From JACMOY01 sp046590855 (GTDB lineage: Bacteria; Actinomycetota; Actinomycetes; Actinomycetales; Angustibacteraceae), in contig JBKJTJ010000337.1 of NCBI GenBank assembly GCA_046590855.1, positions 1-9,542 on the forward strand: DNA of 9,542 bases. Reading direction: 5' to 3'. Of this stretch, positions 1-6,504 are shown one piece after another. Position numbers and translations under genes: made by a program. The notes under the pieces were generated by a model. It searched no databases, was not told the origin of the DNA, and saw only the letters and a program-made list of their open reading frames with translations. How positions within the stretch are numbered: the stretch's first letter is position 1; every line of letters starts with the position of its first letter.

Positions 1-596
1 TGGCTCGATACGAGCACGGTGCTGCCCTCGTCTGCGAGCGACCCGACCAGGGTCCTGACCTCGCGGGTGCCCTGGGGGTCGAGCCCGTTGGTTGGCTCGT
101 CGAGCACCAGCAGATCGCGTGGGCGCATCAGCGCGCTGGCGATGGCCAGACGCTGACGCATGCCCAAGGAGTAGGCGCGGTAGCGCTTGGTGGCCGCGCC
201 GAGCAGACCTACGCGATCGAGGGAACCGTCGATCCGGGCACGCGCCGTTCGGGGCTCGGTGGTGCGGTCCGCGGCCTCGAGTCGGGCCAGATTCTCTCGG
301 CCGGACAGATAGGGGTGGAACGCGGGCCCCTCGACCAGGGCGCCGACGCGGGGCAGCACCGACGCGGCGTGCGCGGGCATCGACTCGCCGAGCAGCTCGT
401 GCTCGCCCTCGGTCGCGGCGACCAGGCCGAGCAGCATCCGGATGGTCGTGGTCTTGCCCGACCCGTTGGGGCCGAGGAAGCCGTAGACGCACCCGCGCGG
501 CACCATCAGGTCGATGCCGTCGACCGCGACCTGACCACTGCGAAAACGCTTGGTCAGGCCGCGGGTCGCGATCGCCGGTGAGGGGTCAGCCGGCAC
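1..596 (-). CDS. ABC-2 type transporter ATP-binding protein (partial, C-terminus off the left edge)
   Basis: This is the cytoplasmic ATPase of an ABC-2 (DrrA/BcrA/CcmA-like) exporter; it would hydrolyse ATP to drive a membrane permease that should lie beyond the window edge. I read 198 complete codons from a GTG at 596. Visible motifs are Walker A GPNGSGKT at residues 42-49, a Q-loop region followed by the EGPAFHPYLSGRENL stretch common in this subfamily, a signature YSLGMRQR at 142-149 (the SLGM variant is normal for ABC-2 ATPases), and Walker B LLVLDEP with a GLDPQG D-loop at about 162-176. The frame is open to base 1, where the H-switch histidine codon is cut. The start overlaps the end of the upstream LolA-like gene by 11 bases, so translation is probably coupled and both share one transcript. 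The substrate cannot be told. The motif order makes the family assignment secure. Confidence 0.93.
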   Translation of the reverse strand, partial: MPADPSPAIATRGLTKRFRSGQVAVDGIDLMVPRGCVYGFLGPNGSGKTTTIRMLLGLVAATEGEHELLGESMPAHAASVLPRVGALVEGPAFHPYLSGRENLARLEAADRTTEPRTARARIDGSLDRVGLLGAATKRYRAYSLGMRQRLAIASALMRPRDLLVLDEPTNGLDPQGTREVRTLVGSLADEGSTVLVSS

Positions 597-1659
597 GGGT
601 GGCGGCCTGCTCGAGCACCGCGGGGGTCACGGCGCCGACCAGCAGACGGCCGTCGTCCAGCAGCAGAGCCGAGACCAGGGCGGTCGTGACGACCCGGCCC
701 GAGCCGTAGCTGCCCGAGACCTGCTTCGCCGATCGCAGCAGGGTGCTCAGCTGGGCGTTGCCGCCCGCGGCCGTCAGGTCGACTCCCTTGATGAGGGCCA
801 CGGAGGTCCAGCCGGTGCCGATGACCGTCGGCTGCGTAGCGTCCTTGGCGTCCGGACGGGCGCCGGGCGCCGGGGCGGCACCCATCTTCTGCTCGGTGAC
901 CTTGGCCCCGCGCGGCGGACTGAACGCGAAGACGGCGGGGTCGGGCGTGGCGAAGGTGATCGAGGTGAAGGACGTCTCGAACGCCGGCTTGCCCGCGCCG
1001 CGCGCGAAGACCTCGACGCGCAGCGGGGTCGAGGTCACGCTGTCGATGGCCAGGCGCACCTGGGCCACCAGCGAACCGGCGTCCTTCGGGGCGAGCACCA
1101 GCTCGTACGCCGAGCGCCCGGCGATCGAGGCGGTGCCCTCGACCGTGACCGTGGTGGTGGGGTCGATCGCGGCCAGCGCCCTCGCCGCGGCCTGGGCGGG
1201 GGTGACGTCGCCCGCGGGCGCCGGGGCCTTCGCGGTCTCGCTCGGCAGGGTCAGGTGCTGCGCGGTGTTGGTCGCGCTGCTCCAGGTCCAGGCGTCCGTG
1301 CCACTGCGGATGACGTCGGACTCGGCCAGGTCACCGACCAGGGCGATGCGCGAGCGGCCGGGACCGGCGTACCAGACCCGCGCGGTGTGCGAGCCGGTCA
1401 CCAGCGAGGTGGCCGACAGCGACGTCGACCCGGCGCCGCCCATGGGCAGGTCCGGCAGCCCGAGCCGGGCCGTCTCGACGACGGTGCCCGAGAACGGGTG
1501 GTCGGCGGCGGCGGTGGTCGAGGCGAGCAGCTCGGCGGCGGTGCGCGGCGGCAGCGACGGCGAGGCGTCGGCCACCATCGGCGAGATCACCAGCGCGGCG
1601 ACCACGGCGGTGGCGCCGGCGGCCGGGACGGTCCAGCGCGAGCGGAGCGAGAACGGCAT
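586..1659 (-). CDS. LolA/RseB-like secreted or membrane-anchored protein
   Basis: The 357-residue protein has a basic N-terminus and one hydrophobic segment at about residues 11-31, consistent with a signal peptide or anchor, so the rest should lie outside the membrane. The body (about 40-250) has the make-up of actinobacterial LolA/RseB-like (DUF2092-type) proteins: alternating beta-strand-like stretches, an AWTWSS segment near 123-128, and the characteristic PAVFAFSPPRGAKV near 241-254. A Pro/Ala linker (about 260-277) leads to a second part ending in LLLDDGRLLVGAVTP, also usual in these proteins. Such domains bind lipids or lipoproteins; in actinobacteria the role is not established. The ATG at 1659 is preceded by AAGGA (1666-1670) with a 6-base spacer, which sets the start. 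It is the first gene of a unit with the ABC ATPase and is divergent from a two-component system. A link to envelope sensing or lipid export is inference. Confidence 0.88.
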   Translation of the reverse strand: MPFSLRSRWTVPAAGATAVVAALVISPMVADASPSLPPRTAAELLASTTAAADHPFSGTVVETARLGLPDLPMGGAGSTSLSATSLVTGSHTARVWYAGPGRSRIALVGDLAESDVIRSGTDAWTWSSATNTAQHLTLPSETAKAPAPAGDVTPAQAAARALAAIDPTTTVTVEGTASIAGRSAYELVLAPKDAGSLVAQVRLAIDSVTSTPLRVEVFARGAGKPAFETSFTSITFATPDPAVFAFSPPRGAKVTEQKMGAAPAPGARPDAKDATQPTVIGTGWTSVALIKGVDLTAAGGNAQLSTLLRSAKQVSGSYGSGRVVTTALVSALLLDDGRLLVGAVTPAVLEQAATRAG

Positions 1660-1708
1660 CGGGGGTCCTTGGTGTGAGGAGGCAGTGGGCCCATCGTGCG
1701 CCTCCCCA

Positions 1709-1726
1709 CCTGTGACCACCCTGTGA
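1709..1726 (-). promoter_or_regulatory. Candidate response regulator binding site (direct repeat, 11-base period)
   Basis: On the minus strand the sequence reads TCACAGGGTGGTCACAGG, which is two TCACAGG units with a 4-base spacer, one helical turn apart. OmpR/PhoB-family regulators bind as head-to-tail dimers to direct repeats with this spacing, and such a regulator is encoded about 130 bases away. The box lies about 50 bases upstream of the LolA-like start codon, a plausible place for an activator or repressor. The regulator assignment is inference from position and geometry only. Confidence 0.5.
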
Positions 1727-1739
1727 GCCGCCCCGATTC

Positions 1740-1761
1740 CGCACCTTCGCCACAAGGTGCG
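1740..1761. repeat. Palindromic repeat, copy A (inverted relative to B and C)
   Basis: CGCACCTT and AAGGTGCG form 8-base inverted arms around a 6-base centre CGCCAC. The 18-base core (1742-1759) is the reverse complement of the cores at 1782-1799 and 1823-1840. It could be a dyad operator or a small hairpin. Confidence 0.8.
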
Positions 1762-1779
1762 CCCAACCGGGCGGCGGGA

Positions 1780-1800
1780 CGCACCTTGTGGCGAAGGTGA
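1780..1800. repeat. Palindromic repeat, copy B
   Basis: The core CACCTTGTGGCGAAGGTG (1782-1799) has 6-base arms CACCTT/AAGGTG around GTGGCG. It is identical to copy C over 18 bases, and its centre lies 40 bases from that of copy A. Confidence 0.8.
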
Positions 1801-1821
1801 CGTCAGGACTGGGCCTAGGCG

Positions 1822-1842
1822 GCACCTTGTGGCGAAGGTGCG
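1822..1842. repeat. Palindromic repeat, copy C
   Basis: This has the same 18-base core (1823-1840) as copy B, with arms GCACCTT/AAGGTGC. Its centre is 41 bases from that of copy B. It ends just before the purine-rich stretch that serves as ribosome binding site for the response regulator gene, so a protein bound here, or a hairpin in the transcript, could affect expression of that gene. Confidence 0.8.
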
Positions 1843-1857
1843 GGGGAGGGGTGGGGG

Positions 1858-2547
1858 GTGTGGGGCACAGTGGACGGCGTGCGGGTGCTGGTGGTCGAGG
1901 ACGAGGTGCGGCTGGCCCGCGCGCTGCAGCGCGGGCTGCGGGCCGAGGGCTTCGCGGTCGACCTCGCCCACGACGGCGTCGACGGGCTGCACCAGGCGCG
2001 CGAGGGGTCCTACGACGTCGTGGTGCTGGACGTGATGCTCCCGGGGCTGTCGGGATACCGGGTGGTACAGGCACTGCGGGCGGACGGGATCGGCGTCCCG
2101 GTGCTGATGCTGTCGGCCAAGGACGGCGAGCACGACCAGGCCGACGGCCTCGACCTCGGCGCCGACGACTACCTCACCAAGCCGTTCTCGTACGTCGTCC
2201 TGCTGGCCCGGCTGCGCGCGCTCGTCCGCCGAGGGCCGGCCAAGCGCCCCAGCGTCGTGCGCGCCGGTGACCTCGCGCTCGACCCCGCGACCCGCCGGGT
2301 GACCCGCGCGGACGTCGAGATCACGCTGACCCCGCGCGAGCACGCCCTGCTCGAGCACTTGATGCGGCACGCCGACGAGGTCGTCACCAAGTCCGCGCTG
2401 ATCGACCACGTCTGGGAGGGCGACGGCGACCCGAACGTCGTCGAGGTCTACGTCGGCTACCTGCGGCGCAAGATCGACGTCCCGTTCGAGCGACACTCGC
2501 TGGAGACCGTCCGCGGGGTCGGCTACCGGCTCGCGAGCGAGGGCTGA
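1858..2547 (+). CDS. OmpR/PhoB-family response regulator
   Basis: This is the DNA-binding output protein of a two-component system. Numbered from the GTG at 1858 it has 229 residues. The receiver domain occupies about 8-121, with the acidic pair E14/D15, phospho-acceptor D58 in VVLDVMLPG, S86 at the conserved Thr/Ser position and K108 in YLTKPF. A winged-helix effector domain follows (about 132-227), with LTPREHALLEHLM, the recognition-helix region NVVEVYVGYLRRKI and the closing ETVRGVGYRL typical of the OmpR class. The start is uncertain. The GTG at 1858 has GGAGG (1845-1849) eight bases upstream. In-frame GTGs at 1870 and 1879 give shorter proteins, and 1879 yields the family-typical beginning MRVLVVEDE but has a poor ribosome binding site. 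The kinase gene follows after 2 bases, so the two are co-translated partners. Probable targets are its own promoter and the divergent LolA-like/ABC genes. Confidence 0.95.
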   Translation: MWGTVDGVRVLVVEDEVRLARALQRGLRAEGFAVDLAHDGVDGLHQAREGSYDVVVLDVMLPGLSGYRVVQALRADGIGVPVLMLSAKDGEHDQADGLDLGADDYLTKPFSYVVLLARLRALVRRGPAKRPSVVRAGDLALDPATRRVTRADVEITLTPREHALLEHLMRHADEVVTKSALIDHVWEGDGDPNVVEVYVGYLRRKIDVPFERHSLETVRGVGYRLASEG

Positions 2548-2549
2548 CG

Positions 2550-3878
2550 GTGGGGCTGCGGGCGCGGCTGACGCTCGTCGCGACCGCGGTCGTCGCGGTC
2601 GGGCTGCTCGCCGGTGCGCTGCTGCTCGTGCTCGCGCTGCGGGCCGCCCTGCTCGGCGGACTGGACGACGCCGCCCGCGCCCGCGCCCGCGACGTCGCGG
2701 TTCTGGCGGCCGACGACCGGCTGCCGGCCACGCTTCCTGCCGGCAGCACCGTCGTCCAGGTCGTCGATGGCGCGCACCGGGTGCGGGCCGCCTCGCCGGG
2801 AGCCGACCGGCTCGTCCCGATGCTCGACCCGGCCGGTGTGCAGGCGGTGCGGGCCGGCTCGACCCGCGACCTCGCCGGGGCCTACCTCGCCCAGGACGGC
2901 ACCCTGCGAGTGATCGGCGCGGCGGCCGGGACGTCGGCCGACCCGCTGACCGTGCTCGTGGCCTCGCCGCTCGCGCAGGTCGACGACAGCACGCGGGTGG
3001 TGCGCCGCGGACTGCTCGTCGGCGTCCCGGCTCTGCTGGCGGTCGTGGCGGTCCTCGCGTGGGTGCTCGTCGGGATGGTGCTGCGGCCGGTGGCCCAGCT
3101 GCGGCGCGGAGCCGCCGAGATCAGTGAGACGGTGGGCGGGCGGCGCCTCCCGGTGCCCGCGGCGAGGGACGAGCTGCACCGGCTGGCCACCACGCTGAAC
3201 GACATGCTCGACCGGCTGGACGCCTCGACCGCCCGCCAGCGGGCGTTCGTCGCGGACGCTGCGCACGAGCTGCGCTCGCCGCTGGCCTCGGCCCGCACCC
3301 AGCTCGAGGTCGTGCTCGCCCACCCCGTCGGCGCCGACTGGCCCGAGACGGCGGCGGACGTGCTCACCGACGTCGAGCGCCTCGCCCGCCTCGTCGACGA
3401 CCTGCTGCTGCTGGCCCGCACGGACGCCGGCGCGCCGGCCGTGCGCGCCGACGTCGACCTCACCGACCTGGCGGCCGAGGTGGTGGCCCGGCACGAGGCC
3501 GGCGTCACGCTGCGCGGCGACGGTGCGCACGTCGTCAGCGGCGACCCGACGGCACTCGCCCGCGTGGTCGCGAACCTGGTCGACAACGCTGTGCGGCACG
3601 CGCGCGCCCAGGTGGTGGTCGGCGTCCAGCAGGTGGCCGGCGAGGTCGAGCTGAGCGTCGACGACGACGGGCCCGGCATCGCCGAGGCCGACCGGTCGCG
3701 GGTCTTCGAGCGGTTCACCCGGCTGGACGAGGCGCGGGGGCGCGACGGTGGCGGCAGCGGCCTGGGCCTGGCTATCGCCCGCGACGTCGTGGTCGCCCAC
3801 GGCGGGACGATCCGGCTCGACACCTCGCCGTCCGGAGGACTGAGAGCCGTCGTCGCGCTGCCTGCGGTGCGAGGATGA
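2550..3878 (+). CDS. Sensor histidine kinase (HAMP, HisKA, HATPase_c)
   Basis: This is the membrane sensor that phosphorylates the regulator encoded just upstream. It has 442 residues. TM1 lies at about 8-35, an extracytoplasmic sensor loop of roughly 120 residues without cysteines at about 36-152, TM2 at about 154-176, and a HAMP segment (LRPVAQLRRGAAEI) at about 178-230. In the HisKA domain the phospho-acceptor H239 sits in DAAHELRSPLAS. The ATP-binding domain shows the N box NLVDNAVRHA (342-351), G1 box DDDGPGI (371-377), F box FERFTR (386-391) and G2 box GGSGLGLAI (401-409). All catalytic motifs are intact. The GTG start is 2 bases after the regulator stop codon. The loop has no recognisable sensor fold, so the stimulus is unknown. 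An envelope or cell-wall signal is only suggested by the LolA-like/ABC neighbours. Confidence 0.96.
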   Translation: MGLRARLTLVATAVVAVGLLAGALLLVLALRAALLGGLDDAARARARDVAVLAADDRLPATLPAGSTVVQVVDGAHRVRAASPGADRLVPMLDPAGVQAVRAGSTRDLAGAYLAQDGTLRVIGAAAGTSADPLTVLVASPLAQVDDSTRVVRRGLLVGVPALLAVVAVLAWVLVGMVLRPVAQLRRGAAEISETVGGRRLPVPAARDELHRLATTLNDMLDRLDASTARQRAFVADAAHELRSPLASARTQLEVVLAHPVGADWPETAADVLTDVERLARLVDDLLLLARTDAGAPAVRADVDLTDLAAEVVARHEAGVTLRGDGAHVVSGDPTALARVVANLVDNAVRHARAQVVVGVQQVAGEVELSVDDDGPGIAEADRSRVFERFTRLDEARGRDGGGSGLGLAIARDVVVAHGGTIRLDTSPSGGLRAVVALPAVRG

Positions 3879-3882
3879 GCGG

Positions 3883-4521
3883 GTGAGTCCGGTATCGGGG
3901 CAGGGCCCGCGCCCGCGGCGTCCGGCGCTGCTCGGGCCGAACGCCCTCGACACGTTCGGCGGCGGCCAGGACCCCGCGGCCCTGGCCGAGGCGGCGCACG
4001 CGAGCGCCGCCGCGATCGTCGACGCCGGACGCCGCGCGGACGACCCCGAGGTGACGGCGCGGCTGGTGCGCCTGGTCGACGAGCACGGCCTCGACACCAT
4101 CGCCGACCTGTGGGCCGGGCGCCCGGCGCGATCGCTGCCCGGGGCGCTGTGGCGCCTGTACGTCGTGCGTGAGTGGGTGCGCGGCGACGCAGTCGGCGCG
4201 GCGCGCGACTACGCGGCCGGGTTCGCGCTCGCCGAGGTGCCGCACGTCATCGCGGGTGTCGCGCAGCCGCCCGGCCCCGAGCAGGTGCGCGACCTCGCCG
4301 ACGCCGTCCTCACCGGCGTCTACACCGGTGACCTCGCGGTGGCGCTCGAGCGGGCCGGGGCGTTCTGCCGGGTGGTGGCCGCCGGCCGGGCGCTGCGCGC
4401 GGACGACGAGCCCGACCCGGCCGCGGCCACCACCTCGACCCGGCGCGCGGCGTCACTGCTGCAGACGGCTGACGACCTGGAGAACGCGGCACGCGCCTGG
4501 CGCGCGCACGACCTGACCTGA
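3883..4521 (+). CDS. Conserved actinobacterial protein of unknown function
   Basis: I do not recognise a functional domain in this 212-residue protein. It is Ala/Arg-rich and probably mostly alpha-helical, with no signal peptide, no clear membrane segment and one cysteine. The central part (about 55-165: LVRLVDEHGLDTIADLWAG, then LPGALWRLYVVREWVR) reads like a real, conserved soluble helical protein. From memory, similar actinobacterial proteins sometimes carry database names mentioning RNA polymerase beta; I see nothing here to support that. The GTG at 3883 is 4 bases after the kinase stop, and GAGGA (3871-3875) lies 7 bases upstream, so it belongs to the regulator-kinase transcript. Its stop codon TGA (4519-4521) overlaps the extended -10 element proposed for the next gene. 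A role tied to the two-component system is possible only by position. Confidence 0.8.
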   Translation: MSPVSGQGPRPRRPALLGPNALDTFGGGQDPAALAEAAHASAAAIVDAGRRADDPEVTARLVRLVDEHGLDTIADLWAGRPARSLPGALWRLYVVREWVRGDAVGAARDYAAGFALAEVPHVIAGVAQPPGPEQVRDLADAVLTGVYTGDLAVALERAGAFCRVVAAGRALRADDEPDPAAATTSTRRAASLLQTADDLENAARAWRAHDLT

Positions 4522-4534
4522 GATACTGGAAGGG
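4519..4534 (+). promoter_or_regulatory. Possible extended -10 promoter for the metallophosphoesterase leader
   Basis: GATACT (4522-4527) preceded by TGA (4519-4521) resembles an extended -10 element (TGn-TATACT with one mismatch). Transcription would start near 4533-4534, exactly at the first base of the long-range helix described below. No -35 hexamer is evident at the usual distance. The motif is short and unproven. Confidence 0.4.
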
Positions 4535-4658
4535 CTCCCTCGGGAGCTGGCGTCGGGCTGCGGTAGCCCCGGGTCCCACATGGAGCCGCTTCGAGCGGCC
4601 GCGCGCCGTGAGGCGCTCCCAGCCCGACGCCACCCCACACCCCATCCGCGAGGGAGCC
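4533..4658 (+). promoter_or_regulatory. Structured 5' leader with alternative pairings covering the ribosome binding site (candidate cis-regulatory RNA)
   Basis: Two nested, perfectly complementary pairs span this leader. P1 joins GGCTCCCTCG (4533-4542) with CGAGGGAGCC (4649-4658), the second of which contains the ribosome binding site of the downstream gene. P2 joins TGGCGTCGGGCTG (4548-4560) with CAGCCCGACGCCA (4620-4632). Inside P2 lie hairpins GCCGCT/AGCGGC (4585-4599) and GCGCC-GTGA-GGCGC (4603-4616, GNRA-type loop). The 5' strands of P1 and P2 can instead fold locally as GCTCC/GGAGC (4534-4547) and GGGCT/AGCCC (4555-4569), which would free the ribosome binding site. This geometry is that of a translational switch. 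It matches no riboswitch class I can recognise by its conserved core, and the structure is inferred by eye. Confidence 0.5.
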
Positions 4659-4661
4659 GCC

Positions 4662-6176
4662 GTGCTGCACCGGCTGCGGCTGCTCGCGCTCGTGCTGCTC
4701 GGCCTCGGTGGTGCCGTCGCGGGCGCGATGATCGCGCCCGCCGCGCACACCATCATCGGCCCGCTGTCGGTCGACGTGCGCATCCGCCCGAGCCTTCGCC
4801 CGGGCGTCGCGGTTGACCTGCCCCCGGTCGGTGCCGTCCGGTTCGACACCCACCGCTCGCCGATCCAGGTGCAGGCCTCGATCCGCTCGGTCGACATCGA
4901 CGAGGCGCGGGTGCTGGTCTCGAGCCCGGCGGCTCTGGCCAGCCTGCAGGCGGAAGCCCCCGACACGCTGCGCGCAGCCGCGCTGCGGGCCCTCGCGGGT
5001 GCGCTGGCCGCGGGCGCGATCGGCTCGGCGGTGCTGGTCGGCCTCGCCACCCGCGGGTGGCGAGGTGTCGCGGCCGGCACCGGGATCGCGTTCGGCGCGG
5101 CTGCGGCCCTCGCCGCCGCCACCGCGCTCACCTTCAACGGCAGCGCCCTGGCCCAGCCGCGGTTCACTGGGCTGCTCAGCAGCGCGCCGTACGTCCAGCG
5201 CCGCACCCAGACCCTGGCCCAGCGGCTCGAGAGCTACCGGTCGGGCCTGGCCGACTTCGTGCAGTCGGTCACCACGCTGTACGCCCTCGGTGACCGGCTG
5301 CCGGTCTTCGACCCCGGCACCGAGACCGACGTCGTCACCGTCCTGCACGTCAGCGACATCCACCTCAACCCCCTCGGATACGACCTCACCGACCGGCTGG
5401 TGCGCCAGTTCAAGGTGGACGCGGTCGTCGACTCGGGTGACCTCAGCACCTGGGGAACCACCGCCGAGCAGGCCTTCGTCGGCCGGGTCGGCGGCCTGGG
5501 TGTGCCGTACGTGTTCGTCCGGGGCAACCACGACTCGGCCTCGCTCGCGGCGGCCGTCAGCCGCCAGCGCGGGGCCGTCGTCCTGGACGGGCAGGTCGTC
5601 ACGGTCGCCGGGCTGCGGATGACCGGGGTCGCCGACCCGCGCGACACGGCGTCCGAGGGGGCGGCCGACGCCGTCGCCAAGGACGTCGTGGTGAGCTCGG
5701 TGCAGCGACTCGCCGACGTCGTCACGGCGTACGACGCCACGCACCCGGGCGCCGGGGTGCAGCTCGCGGTCATCCACGACCCGACCCGGCTGGGCTCCCT
5801 GCTCGGTCGGGTGCCGCTGGTGCTGGCCGGCCACCTGCATGCCCGGCGGGTCAGCATGGACGCCGGCACCCGGGTCATGATCGAGGGGAGCACAGGCGGC
5901 GCGGGGCTGACGGCGAACGGGCTGCAGTCGCTGACCGACGGTGCCCCGGTGCCGCTGGAGGCCACGCTGCTGTACCTGCGGCGCACGGGTCCGGACGCCG
6001 GACGCCTGCTGGCCTACGACGACGTGACGGTGGGCGGGCTGGGTCTGACGTCGGTCAGCATCGACCGCACGGTCGTGCCGGCCCAGCAGGACAGCACACC
6101 GTCGCCATCGCCGACTCCCACGCCGTCCGGGACTGCGACGCCCACCCCGCCAACTGGCGGGCCGACGTCCGGCTGA
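4662..6176 (+). CDS. Membrane-anchored calcineurin-like metallophosphoesterase
   Basis: The protein is a probable two-metal phosphoesterase. From the GTG at 4662 it has 504 residues. Helix TM1 is at about 5-33, an external segment at about 34-104, TM2 at 105-129 and TM3 at 134-157. The catalytic domain (about 223-397) shows SDIHL (D232, H234), DSGDLS (D260), GNHD (N289, H290), VIHD (H372) and GHLH (H391, H393), the complete calcineurin-like metal-ligand set. Basic residues before TM1 and between TM2 and TM3 suggest the catalytic domain faces outward. The C-terminal tail (about 473-504) is Pro/Thr/Ser repeats and probably disordered. GGGAG (4652-4656) is 5 bases before 4662. An upstream in-frame start at 4608 would add 18 residues but lies inside the structured leader and has no comparable site. 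The substrate is unknown. The stop lies 1 base from the stop of the convergent small gene. Confidence 0.92.
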   Translation: MLHRLRLLALVLLGLGGAVAGAMIAPAAHTIIGPLSVDVRIRPSLRPGVAVDLPPVGAVRFDTHRSPIQVQASIRSVDIDEARVLVSSPAALASLQAEAPDTLRAAALRALAGALAAGAIGSAVLVGLATRGWRGVAAGTGIAFGAAAALAAATALTFNGSALAQPRFTGLLSSAPYVQRRTQTLAQRLESYRSGLADFVQSVTTLYALGDRLPVFDPGTETDVVTVLHVSDIHLNPLGYDLTDRLVRQFKVDAVVDSGDLSTWGTTAEQAFVGRVGGLGVPYVFVRGNHDSASLAAAVSRQRGAVVLDGQVVTVAGLRMTGVADPRDTASEGAADAVAKDVVVSSVQRLADVVTAYDATHPGAGVQLAVIHDPTRLGSLLGRVPLVLAGHLHARRVSMDAGTRVMIEGSTGGAGLTANGLQSLTDGAPVPLEATLLYLRRTGPDAGRLLAYDDVTVGGLGLTSVSIDRTVVPAQQDSTPSPSPTPTPSGTATPTPPTGGPTSG

Positions 6177-6177
6177 G

Positions 6178-6381
6178 TCAGGCGCGCAGGTGGCGTGCGG
6201 CGTCGCTGTCGGCGCTGGACGTGGCGCGTCGTCCCGGCCCGTCCCATGCGCACGGCGCGCAGGTGGCGTAGACGAACGCGCCGCGCGACAGCGTCGTCAC
6301 CAGATGCTCGTCCGGGCGGGGCTGGCCGGCGACCGAGCGCGAGGGTGCCGGCTGCTCGGTGACGCGGGTGCGGGTCTCCAC
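6178..6381 (-). CDS. Small protein of unknown function with a CxxC motif
   Basis: This 67-residue frame is convergent with the metallophosphoesterase, their stop codons separated by a single base. The N-terminal 25 residues are Pro/Arg/Thr-rich and low in order. The C-terminal half (DEHLVTTLSRGAFVYATCAPCAWDGPGRR, then SADSDAARHLRA) looks like a small metal-binding or treble-clef-like module: C41-x2-C44, the W46-x-GP pattern, and H64 as a possible third ligand. Only three candidate ligands are visible, so zinc binding is uncertain. The GTG at 6381 is the only reasonable in-frame start, and its ribosome binding site is weak (GGGCGG close to the start). The codon pattern and protein-like C-terminus favour a real gene, but function is unknown. 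Confidence 0.6.
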   Translation of the reverse strand: METRTRVTEQPAPSRSVAGQPRPDEHLVTTLSRGAFVYATCAPCAWDGPGRRATSSADSDAARHLRA

Positions 6382-6470
6382 CCGCCCATGATGGGGGGTG
6401 CGGGGCGTCCGTGGCGAGCGCGGCGGCGACCAGTTGGGCGAATGAGGGGTCCGGACGGGCCCGGTCGCCG

Positions 6471-6476
6471 TACGGT
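6471..6476 (+). promoter_or_regulatory. Possible -10 element upstream of the 53-residue gene
   Basis: TACGGT fits the actinobacterial TANNNT pattern and lies 34 bases before the GTG at 6505. No good -35 is seen at 16-19 bases. TTGGGC at 6434-6439 is too far away. This is a weak call. Confidence 0.25.
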
Positions 6477-6504
6477 AGGGGGATGCGCGTTGGGAGGCGG
6501 GCAA

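Larger units (their letters stand above)
1660..1857. promoter_or_regulatory. Divergent intergenic regulatory region
   Basis: This 198-base gap separates the LolA-like gene (minus) from the response regulator gene (plus), so it must hold the promoters of both. It contains the direct-repeat box at 1709-1726 and three palindromes between 1740 and 1842, listed separately. I could not pick convincing -35/-10 hexamers for either direction. Confidence 0.6.

Noticed and set aside
1660..2496. Long minus-strand open frame extending the LolA-like gene backwards across the response regulator gene
   Set aside because: It is antisense to a clearly real regulator gene and continues only because stop codons are rare at this GC content. 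The ATG at 1659 has a good ribosome binding site followed by a signal-like segment, which sets the true start.
2523..4100. Minus-strand open frame of 525 codons opposite the histidine kinase
   Set aside because: It is Arg/His/Gln-rich low-quality protein without any motif, a typical antisense shadow of a high-GC gene. The plus-strand kinase has every expected box.
4534..4547. Rho-independent terminator after the conserved protein gene
   Set aside because: The hairpin GCTCC/GGAGC has no following T-run, and its bases fit better as part of the leader's alternative pairing.
4533..4658. Known RNA classes (tRNA, small SRP RNA, c-di-AMP, cobalamin, TPP, glycine or ZTP riboswitch)
   Set aside because: None of the conserved core sequences I know for these classes is present. 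There is no T-loop GTTCRA pattern and no SRP GGAA apical loop. The element stays unassigned.
4320..5840. Minus-strand open frame of 506 codons opposite the metallophosphoesterase
   Set aside because: Its composition is that of an antisense shadow, and the plus strand carries a complete calcineurin-like motif set.
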